Shown piece by piece: positions 8,349 to 14,993 of a stretch of 64,000 nt of DNA. A model generated the notes under the pieces. The model saw only the letters and a program-made list of their open reading frames with translations, did not search any database and was not told the DNA's origin. Made by a program: the position numbers and the translations under genes. The stretch is from Treponema sp. (GTDB lineage: Bacteria > Spirochaetota > Spirochaetia > Treponematales > Treponemataceae): assembly GCA_022510905.1 (NCBI GenBank), contig JAFLSN010000013.1, positions 1 to 64,000 of the forward strand. The letters are read 5' to 3'. The first letter of the stretch is position 1. The number at the start of each line of letters is the position of its first letter.

Positions 8349-9638
8349 ATGCGCCCTTTCAAATGTGTCTTTAAAATCTGCGCTGGTATTTTTGTTCTCA
8401 TGCTCGCGCTGAAATTTGTCTCGCTCACCTTTATGCGGCCAAATACTTACGACAGATACAAAACCTTCATCAAAAGCAGGACTGATTACGATGTGCTGTT
8501 CCTGGGCGGAAGCCGTGTACTTAACGCTGTGAACCCCATGCAATTGTGGGAAGACTACGGCATTACCAGTTACAATCTTGGCTGGCACGGTGCTACCATT
8601 CCTTTAGATACATGGATGCTAAAGATTGTGCAAAAGTACCATAAGCCAAAAATCGCAATAATGGACATTTACGGTTTGCAGGTCAGTTTTAAAGACGATG
8701 AAGGAAGCAGTCTGGCTTATATACATGATGAGTTCGACAATTTCCCGCTCTTTCCCACAAAATGGCAGGCGGTACTTGATATGCGTGCAAAACCCGAGGA
8801 ACGTGCGGAACTGGCTTTTCCACTCTATTTGTACCACAACCGCTGGAAAGAAGATAAATTCACCCCAATTACGGAGAATACAGTCAAAAGGCTGCGCGGC
8901 AAGTACAACCCGCATATAAGCAAAGGCATGGATTTCAGAATCGCGGTGAAAAGCAACCAGTTTCCCGCTTCAAATTATGTAATAAAAAACCGTTATGACG
9001 GTAAAGAAACCACCAGCATGGAATATTGCAGACAGTTCATCGCATACTGCAAGAAAAATGGTATCGTTCCCGCTTTCATGTACGTTCCTGCTTTGGGCAT
9101 TGTGTCAACTCCGGCTTCCCGCGACAACCTCGCCACGTGGATTTCAGCCTTCCGCCAGATTCTTGAAGAGGAAGGACTCCTTTTTCTTGATATGATTTTG
9201 CCCGACGACATCGTTGACTTTGACATTGACCAGTTTGACTTAGGCGCTCATCTGAATCCCTCTGGTGCGCGTAAAGTCACGGACGCAATCGGTAAATTTC
9301 TCACGGAAGACCTCGGCTGTCAGAGCCACAAAGATGACGAATCATTTTCCTCATGGAACGACGACTACGTCGCCTACCGCAAGTGGCTGCTCGACACAAT
9401 CGCGCGGCAAAAGAACTTCAAGAACCTCTTGATGATGACGAATCATTCCGAAGTTTATGCCACTGTGACCGCCGCAAGCGAGACCGCATTCGACCCAACA
9501 GAAGAAAAGCTTCTCTTCGAGAACTGGAGCGACATCCGCTTTGAGCGCACCACAGAAGCGGGCACTAAAGTGACGGTAGTGGTCTACGAGCGAGGCACAG
9601 ACAAGGATGTGGTGAGACTGGAGGTTGAGAAGAAGTAG
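8349..9638 (+). CDS. Membrane-anchored SGNH-fold protein, likely acyl-transfer partner of the MBOAT
   Basis: A 429-residue protein with an N-terminal signal-anchor (about residues 7-27) and an extracytoplasmic SGNH-like domain. The nucleophile region is VLFLGGSRVLNA (Ser55), and the Asp-His pair is DLGAHLNPSGARK (Asp297, His301). The start at 8349 follows GGAGG with a good gap. DltD and AlgJ/AlgX-type proteins have this topology and complete acyl transfer to the polymer outside the membrane. The 23-base spacing from the MBOAT gene supports a shared role. The C-terminal 100 residues show no recognised domain. Confidence 0.75.
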   Translation: MRPFKCVFKICAGIFVLMLALKFVSLTFMRPNTYDRYKTFIKSRTDYDVLFLGGSRVLNAVNPMQLWEDYGITSYNLGWHGATIPLDTWMLKIVQKYHKPKIAIMDIYGLQVSFKDDEGSSLAYIHDEFDNFPLFPTKWQAVLDMRAKPEERAELAFPLYLYHNRWKEDKFTPITENTVKRLRGKYNPHISKGMDFRIAVKSNQFPASNYVIKNRYDGKETTSMEYCRQFIAYCKKNGIVPAFMYVPALGIVSTPASRDNLATWISAFRQILEEEGLLFLDMILPDDIVDFDIDQFDLGAHLNPSGARKVTDAIGKFLTEDLGCQSHKDDESFSSWNDDYVAYRKWLLDTIARQKNFKNLLMMTNHSEVYATVTAASETAFDPTEEKLLFENWSDIRFERTTEAGTKVTVVVYERGTDKDVVRLEVEKK

Positions 9639-9679
9639 GGGCTTTGGGCTCAGGAAGGCAGACTGTGCGGAGAACGTTA

Positions 9680-9781
9680 GGGAAAATCGTTGACAACATT
9701 GCCATTGTCTGATACAAAATAATCGTGGCAGGGAACGCCACGGCGAAAGGCGGTAAGCCTCCCAATTCTTGAATCGGGAGG
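9680..9781 (+). promoter_or_regulatory. Promoter and structured leader of a small toxin-like gene
   Basis: TTGACA (9690-9695) and TACAAA (9713-9718) are 17 bases apart. The predicted RNA begins with a hairpin (CGTGGC 9724-9729 with GCCACG 9737-9742). A second hairpin pairs CCTCCC (9758-9763) with the Shine-Dalgarno GGGAGG (9776-9781), so the ribosome site should be hidden in the full-length RNA. Confidence 0.6.
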
Positions 9782-9787
9782 TGGCGC

Positions 9788-9874
9788 ATGACAAGATATG
9801 AGCGCATGGTGCTTTGCATCATGCTCGCGGAATTGATTGTTAATGCGGTCACTCTTCTCAGAGACCTGTTGTAA
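9788..9874 (+). CDS. 28-codon hydrophobic peptide, type I toxin-like
   Basis: A 28-residue peptide that starts MTRYERM, has a hydrophobic middle (VLCIMLAELIVNAVTLL) and ends RDLL. A short polar start containing a Tyr-Glu pair followed by one membrane helix resembles TxpA/Hol_Tox-type peptides; this is a resemblance in layout and not a demonstrated homology. GGGAGG lies six bases upstream but is sequestered by a hairpin. A strong terminator follows 13 bases after the stop, so the whole transcript is about 200 bases. No antisense RNA was identified. Confidence 0.55.
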   Translation: MTRYERMVLCIMLAELIVNAVTLLRDLL

Positions 9875-9887
9875 GAGTTGAAAAATA

Positions 9888-9923
9888 AACCCGCCCTACG
9901 GATAGCAGCCCGGGCGGGTTTTA
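9888..9923 (+). terminator. Rho-independent terminator of the toxin-like transcript
   Basis: AACCCGCCC (9888-9896) pairs with GGGCGGGTT (9912-9920), followed by TTATA. Preceding A residues could support the opposite direction too. Confidence 0.75.
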
Positions 9924-9998
9924 TAACAAGCTCAGGGAGGCTGCCGCAACTGTGGCATTCCCTGTTTTTTATGATACGCTGTACAGCAAAAAAAGTCA

Positions 9999-10079
9999 AG
10001 GAAAAGTGTTGGCAAGTATCGCTGTTGTTTGATGCAGAATGATTGTGGCATGGAAGACCACGGCGAAAAGGTTGCGGCA
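9999..10079 (+). repeat. Diverged second copy of the toxin-element 5' region
   Basis: About 70 percent identical, with a one-base indel, to 9682-9754. It keeps TTGGCA, a GTGGC...CCAC hairpin and the trailing CGGCGAAA, but no small ORF or SD-hairpin follows. About 310 bases of noncoding DNA (10080-10390) separate it from the PBP1A gene, and nothing else is recognised there. Confidence 0.55.
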
Positions 10080-10390
10080 TCAATATCGTCATGTACAACA
10101 AAGATTGCTGCCGCGTTGTTGGTCCGGTGGTGTTTGCCACTTGTCCGGGGCTTGGAACCTTCCGCTGGTTCACTTTTTACCATATGGCGCAAGGCCATTT
10201 CCCGCTACAAACTATAACCGCCTGCCGAATGCCTCCGCCGCCTTTCTGTTTAGCTGGAAACTGCTGTTTGTCCTGTTTTATGGCTGGGTGCTGCTTTGTG
10301 TGGCCTGTCGCTTTCGCATTGTGCGCTGCTCTTGGGCTGTGTTTTCCTGCGTTGACAAATCAAGTGAATTCTTCTACCATAGAAAACGCC

Positions 10391-12991
10391 ATGAAAAAAA
10401 AACGTGTGTGGCCTGTCGTCATTGTTTCGCTTTTGGTGTGTTCTGCCGTTGTGTGGGGAGGCATGCTTGGCCTGGCGCTTGCTGCCACCTGCAACATAAA
10501 GAATACTGAAAATTTTACCGACTTTGAGACGGCGCTTCCCACTCGGCTGCTTGATATAAACGGTGAGCTTATCACTGAATTTGCAAGCGACGAGAAACGC
10601 GAGATAATTGCATTGAACCGCCTTCCTCAGCACATGCTAGACGCGCTGCTCACCCGTGAAGACCGCATTTTTTACCAGCACGCGGGGTTCAGCGGAAAGG
10701 CCATCATGCGCGCCGTGGTCGGAAAGCTTACCCGCCGTACATTGGGCGGCGGATCCACGCTCACACAGCAGATTGCCGGCACCCTCTACTGCGACCGAAA
10801 CGACTATTCCGTAAAGCGGAAAATCAAGGAGCTCTGGTGGGCTATCCAGATGGAACGCCGTTATTCAAAAGACGAGATTCTGGAACTGTATCTGAACAAG
10901 ATATATTTTGGCGGCGGCACCTATGGCGTGAACGCTGCGAGCAAATATTATTTTGGGCACAGCGCCACGGAAATCACTCCTGCGGAAGCGGCCTTGCTTG
11001 TGATTCAGCTTTCAAACCCCGCATACTACAATCCGTTTGAGCATCCGAACCGTGCCATGGAGCGCCAGCGCGGAGTGCTCGCCGCGATGGTTGGCGCCGG
11101 CTACATTGGCCGTGACGAAGCCGAAGAAAGCTTTGATTCCTATTGGGCCTCGTTTGATTACACCCGCACTGGTGCCGCCGCATATTTTGTGCGCGATGAC
11201 AAAGCCCCTTGGTTCAGCGAATACGTGCGGCGTGTGCTGACGGGCATGTTCTATGGCGCGGAAGACATCTACACGGGCGGCTTTACCGTGAACACCACCT
11301 TGAATCTTTCGCACCAGAAAGCCGCGGAAGATATAATGCACGACTATCTGCTGTATGCGAACCGCGTGTACCAAAGCTCGACCAGCACAAGGCAGCGTTC
11401 CGCGTTCCGCACATATATTCCGCTTACCGAAATGCTCAGCCTTGTGTTCAACCTGCCAAGCCTGAAAGTGAGCCAGCAGCGCAACAGGAACATCTCCATG
11501 GCCGCCTACCGCACTGAAATCAATCCGGTGATAGATGTTCTTTCACTTATGTGCGGCATGGACACGCTCAAAACGAACATAGTGAACAAGGGCAACACCC
11601 TCATCAAGCAGAATGCCGAAAAGACCACCATCGAAGGCACGATGATTGCGCTCGAAAATGAAACAGGCTATATCGACGCGCTTGTTGGCGGCTCAAAGTA
11701 CGATTCCGAGAACCAGTTCATCCGGGCTGTGCAGGCGCGGGTCCAGCCTGGTTCAACCTTCAAGCCTTTGTATTATTCTGCCGCGATTGACAGCCGGAAA
11801 TTCAACATGACCAGCATCATAAGCGACACGCCGGTGGTGTTCCACAAGGAGGACGGTTCTCCTTACATTCCGCTGAATTTCAAAGGTGAATGGGAAGGTA
11901 ACGTGCAGCTGTGGTACGCGCTGGCCCATTCCATGAATGTGCCCTCCCTGAAAGTTCTCGACGGCATCGGCTTCGACGCTGCAATAAGGCGCTCTTCTGC
12001 GCTGCTGGGCATTCCTGAAAACGAGCTTTCCGCACGTAATTTTCAGCCTGTCTATCCGCTTGGTCTTGGCGTGTGCTCCGTGCGCCCTGTGGAAGTCGCG
12101 CGGGCATTTGCCACCATCGCAAACAACGGCAGGGCGGTAACTCCGATTGCAATCCGCAATGTTGAAGACCGGAACGGAAACCTTGTGTTCAATCCCGAAA
12201 AAGACTTGCGCATGGAACAGCAGCGCATGGGAAAAGACATTCAGGTGATTTCATCTGAAACGGCGTTTATCATGCAGCAGATGCTGAGCCAGACCGTCAG
12301 AACGGGAACCCTTCAATATGGTTCAGATTTTGGTTCGACAGCGGCTGTCCTCCGAAAAAACAAAGGCAGGGGAAACAAGTTCCGTTTTTACAACCAGAAC
12401 GGTCAGGCCTTTGTCATGCCGGCGGGAGGCAAGACGGGAACCACCCAAAACTGGGCCGATGCCTGGACAGTGGGCTTTACACCGTATTACACGGCGGCGT
12501 TCTGGTTTGGCTTTGACCGCCCCGGACGTTCCCTGGGTCTCCAGATTACCGGTGCCACACTTGCGGGCGTCGCCTGGGGTGATTTTATGCACGTGGCAAA
12601 CGAGGGAAAAAGCTACAGGACGTTCGGTGAAAAGCCTGCGGCCGTGTCGGGGCTTGAGGTCTGCAACCAGAGCGGCGACCTCTATACCGCGCAGTGCGGC
12701 GAAAGCCACCGTATGGTTGCCTACTATCTTCCCGGAACGGAACCTGACTCTCCCTGCGAGCAGCACCAGAATGCTGCCGGCTCGTACTATTCTATTTTCC
12801 GGCTACAGACGGAGCGGTGGAAAAGCGGGGTCCAGTTTTCTGACGATTTTGACAGTTCGCCTCTTACCGTAAATCTCGACTTTTTGGACAGCACGGTGCC
12901 TTCATCGGAACGTGCGGGTGCAGATGATGGACTTTTTGAAACTGATGCAGCAGAAACCGTTGAACGCCGTGACAACTGGTTCCTTGACTGA
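10391..12991 (+). CDS. Class A penicillin-binding protein (PBP1A-like)
   Basis: An 866-residue bifunctional peptidoglycan synthase. An N-terminal membrane anchor spans residues 8-30. The glycosyltransferase domain has LLTREDRIFYQHAGFSG (Glu90 as the likely catalytic acid), GGGSTLTQQIAG and the LYLNKIYFGGGTYGV block. The transpeptidase domain has GSTFKPLYYSAAID (SxxK), SMN and GGKTGTTQNWADAW. It polymerises and cross-links glycan strands outside the membrane. The open frame runs back to 10043, but the part before Met10391 lacks a membrane-protein start and overlaps the repeat region, so 10391 was chosen. A ParB-like gene follows after 14 bases. Confidence 0.88.
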   Translation: MKKKRVWPVVIVSLLVCSAVVWGGMLGLALAATCNIKNTENFTDFETALPTRLLDINGELITEFASDEKREIIALNRLPQHMLDALLTREDRIFYQHAGFSGKAIMRAVVGKLTRRTLGGGSTLTQQIAGTLYCDRNDYSVKRKIKELWWAIQMERRYSKDEILELYLNKIYFGGGTYGVNAASKYYFGHSATEITPAEAALLVIQLSNPAYYNPFEHPNRAMERQRGVLAAMVGAGYIGRDEAEESFDSYWASFDYTRTGAAAYFVRDDKAPWFSEYVRRVLTGMFYGAEDIYTGGFTVNTTLNLSHQKAAEDIMHDYLLYANRVYQSSTSTRQRSAFRTYIPLTEMLSLVFNLPSLKVSQQRNRNISMAAYRTEINPVIDVLSLMCGMDTLKTNIVNKGNTLIKQNAEKTTIEGTMIALENETGYIDALVGGSKYDSENQFIRAVQARVQPGSTFKPLYYSAAIDSRKFNMTSIISDTPVVFHKEDGSPYIPLNFKGEWEGNVQLWYALAHSMNVPSLKVLDGIGFDAAIRRSSALLGIPENELSARNFQPVYPLGLGVCSVRPVEVARAFATIANNGRAVTPIAIRNVEDRNGNLVFNPEKDLRMEQQRMGKDIQVISSETAFIMQQMLSQTVRTGTLQYGSDFGSTAAVLRKNKGRGNKFRFYNQNGQAFVMPAGGKTGTTQNWADAWTVGFTPYYTAAFWFGFDRPGRSLGLQITGATLAGVAWGDFMHVANEGKSYRTFGEKPAAVSGLEVCNQSGDLYTAQCGESHRMVAYYLPGTEPDSPCEQHQNAAGSYYSIFRLQTERWKSGVQFSDDFDSSPLTVNLDFLDSTVPSSERAGADDGLFETDAAETVERRDNWFLD

Positions 12992-13005
12992 ACGGATGGT
13001 GGCTT

Positions 13006-13434
13006 ATGACAACTCTTGTGGACATTGATGAAATCAAAATAAAAAAACGCATCAGAAAAGACTTGGGTGACCTGGATGCTCTCAAGACAAGTCTCCGTAC
13101 TTACGGGCTCATGAATCCCATAACGCTGAGCGCAAACAAAGAGCTTATTGCGGGTGAGCGGCGCTTGAACGCCGCCAAGCAAATCGGCTGGACAAAAATC
13201 AACGCCATAATTCTTGATGGTATGAGCGAACTTGCCCAGCTTGAAATGGAAATCGAGGAAAACAACCTTCGCAAAGAATTCACCGATGAGGAGCTTTTGG
13301 AGGGGTACCGGCGGCTTGAGAAACTGCGGAACCCGCCATTTTATCTCCGCCTGTGGAAATGGCTGTGCGGCCGTTTTGCAAAGCTCTCGGACTTTTTTAA
13401 AAACCTCTTCCGCAAAAAAAATAACAGGCCATGA
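13006..13434 (+). CDS. ParB-like N-domain protein with a basic tail
   Basis: A 142-residue protein. Residues 1-75 match the ParB/Srx fold: VDIDEIKIKKRIRKDL, LKTSLRTYGLMNPITLS, and the phosphate-binding loop LIAGERRLNAAKQIGW. Residues 85-105 (EIEENNLRKEFTDEELLEGY) are the usual helix after the loop. There is no helix-turn-helix domain for parS binding. Instead the protein ends in an aromatic, basic stretch (residues 110-142) that could bind membrane or DNA. It is closely coupled to the PBP1A gene. A plasmid-partition role is unlikely; the function is unknown. Confidence 0.75.
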   Translation: MTTLVDIDEIKIKKRIRKDLGDLDALKTSLRTYGLMNPITLSANKELIAGERRLNAAKQIGWTKINAIILDGMSELAQLEMEIEENNLRKEFTDEELLEGYRRLEKLRNPPFYLRLWKWLCGRFAKLSDFFKNLFRKKNNRP

Positions 13435-13505
13435 CAGCCACCGCCACATAAAAACCGTGGCTGGTGGCAGGCCTGCGTTGGCCGCCTGAGAAAATCCTGT
13501 TCCTG

Positions 13506-14753
13506 CTAGGCCAGCACCACGCGGCAGAACTTTTTCTTTCCTGCGCGGAGCACAAATTCCCCGTCGCTGTCGGCATCTGAAAGCGTGAGCACCTGTTTTA
13601 CATCTGTCACGGTGTTTCCGTTTATGCTGGCGCCGCCCTGCTGTATCAGTCTGCGGGCATCGCTTTTTGTTGCACACAGGTTTGTGTCGTAGTACAGGTC
13701 GCACACATTCACCCCTGCCTTGAATCCTTCGCAAGGTCGTGTGACGGTTGGCATGGATGCCTTGTCGCCGGTCCCGCCGAAGGCGGCGCGGGCTCCCTCC
13801 AGCGCGCGCTCTGCCTCTGCCTGCCCGTGGATCGCTTTTGTCACTTCGTAAGAAAGCCGTTCTTTTGCGGCGTTTATGTCGCCCGAGCAAATCTGCCTTA
13901 TTTCTTCTACTTCAAGGAATGTGAACAGCAGGAAGAATTTCTTGACATCTGCGTCCGGAACATTCCTCCAATACTGGAAAAATTCAAACACCGGGGTAAG
14001 CGCGGGGTCAAGGAAGATTGCGCCTTTTTCGCTCTTGCCCATTTTTTTTCCATCGGAGCGCATGACAAGCGGAAATGTGAGCCCGTATGCCTGGTGCATT
14101 TCGTTCAGCTCCGTTGTTCCACCCAGCTTGCGGCGAATAAGGTCAACACCGGCCGTGATGTTGCCCCACTGGTCGGCTCCGCCAATCTGGAGCAGGATGT
14201 TGTGGTTTTTGTGCAGCATGTAAAAATCGTATGCCTGCAGCAGCTGGTAGTTGAATTCAATAAAAGAAAGACCTTTTTCAAGGCGCAGGCGGTATTCTTC
14301 AAATGTGAGCATCTTGTTCACGCTGAAACAGGAGCCGATGTCCCGCAAAAAATCGATGTAGTTAAGGTTTTCGAGCCAGTCCTTGTTGTTTATGGCCATG
14401 GCCTTGTCGCCATCAAAGTGCAGGAAGCGGTCAAGCTGGGCTTTGATTTTCTCAACGTTTTCGTCAATCTGCGCGTAGTCGAGCATTTTGCGCATTTCGG
14501 TTTTGCCGCTCGGGTCGCCGATTCTGCCGGTGCCTCCGCCTATCAGCGCCACACCCTTGTGCCCGTGGTTTACGAGATGCCTGAATGCAAAAAACGGAAC
14601 CATGTGCCCGATGTGCAGACTCGCGCCGGTGGGGTCGCAGCCTACGTAAAATGTGATTGGGCATTCGTCCATTTTTTTTGAAAGCCCCTCCACATCCGTG
14701 CACTGGTTAAAAAATCCGCGTTCCTGCAAGGTTTCAATCGCCTTGTTCATCAT
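13506..14753 (-). CDS. tyrS: Tyrosyl-tRNA synthetase
   Basis: A 415-residue class I aminoacyl-tRNA synthetase that charges tRNA-Tyr. PTGASLHIGHM holds the HIGH motif, YDFYMLHKNHNILLQIGGADQWGN is the tyrosine/tRNA-binding region, and KKMGKSE is the KMSKS loop. The last 65 residues form an S4-like RNA-binding domain. Two ATGs in tandem follow AAAGGAG; the second (14750) has the more normal spacing. A terminator, a short Tyr-containing ORF and a strong promoter lie directly upstream, which suggests attenuation control. Confidence 0.93.
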   Translation of the reverse strand: MMNKAIETLQERGFFNQCTDVEGLSKKMDECPITFYVGCDPTGASLHIGHMVPFFAFRHLVNHGHKGVALIGGGTGRIGDPSGKTEMRKMLDYAQIDENVEKIKAQLDRFLHFDGDKAMAINNKDWLENLNYIDFLRDIGSCFSVNKMLTFEEYRLRLEKGLSFIEFNYQLLQAYDFYMLHKNHNILLQIGGADQWGNITAGVDLIRRKLGGTTELNEMHQAYGLTFPLVMRSDGKKMGKSEKGAIFLDPALTPVFEFFQYWRNVPDADVKKFFLLFTFLEVEEIRQICSGDINAAKERLSYEVTKAIHGQAEAERALEGARAAFGGTGDKASMPTVTRPCEGFKAGVNVCDLYYDTNLCATKSDARRLIQQGGASINGNTVTDVKQVLTLSDADSDGEFVLRAGKKKFCRVVLA

Positions 14754-14794
14754 ATCTCCTTTGCGGTGGACTATGTGTGCACCGACCGCATGTT

Positions 14795-14825
14795 TAAAAA
14801 CAAAAAACCTTCCTCCGCGGAAGGT
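14795..14825 (-). terminator. Terminator between the leader ORF and tyrS (possible attenuator)
   Basis: In the minus-strand RNA CCTTCC (14824-14819) pairs with GGAAGG (14813-14808), and TTTTTTGTTTTT follows. It lies 42 bases before the tyrS start and 29 bases after the leader ORF stop. The 5' arm can also pair with GCGGCGGGG (14875-14867) inside the leader ORF. Confidence 0.75.
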
Positions 14826-14853
14826 CTTACTGAAAGCAACGAAAATTCACCGC

Positions 14854-14958
14854 TTACTGTGCGCTACCCCGCCGCATGTGCAGACAATCCCAGTAGCCAT
14901 GGTAAAGGTATGCCAGCGTGGAGGAATTGATGATTTCTGCCCAGGAGGTGCGTTCCAT
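14854..14958 (-). CDS. Putative 34-codon leader peptide of tyrS, apparently leaderless
   Basis: A 34-codon ORF whose ATG falls six bases after the -10 hexamer, so transcription probably starts at or next to the start codon. It contains LAYLYHGYWD, with Tyr codons (all TAC) at positions 17, 19 and 22, followed by Trp. It ends 29 bases before a terminator that precedes tyrS. This matches the arrangement of ribosome-mediated attenuators such as pheM-pheST of enteric bacteria. The alternative is a small RNA or an unrelated small protein. No homologue was recognised. Confidence 0.55.
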   Translation of the reverse strand: MERTSWAEIINSSTLAYLYHGYWDCLHMRRGSAQ

Positions 14959-14964
14959 GCGCAC

Positions 14965-14993
14965 ACTATAGCACCGGACTCTGCCCATGTCAA
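14965..14993 (-). promoter_or_regulatory. Promoter of the leader-tyrS unit
   Basis: On the minus strand TTGACA (14993-14988) and TATAGT (14970-14965) have a 17-base spacer. The -35 overlaps the stop codon of the sensor kinase gene. Confidence 0.75.

Noticed and set aside
9565..10173. 202-codon minus-strand ORF over the toxin element
   Set aside because: Although FAVxFxATII appears in both repeat copies on this strand, the second copy lacks a start and the frames diverge by an indel; the hairpin and promoter explain the conservation better.
10043..10390. N-terminal extension of PBP1A
   Set aside because: The extension overlaps a noncoding repeat, is Cys-rich, and precedes a normal signal-anchor at 10391.
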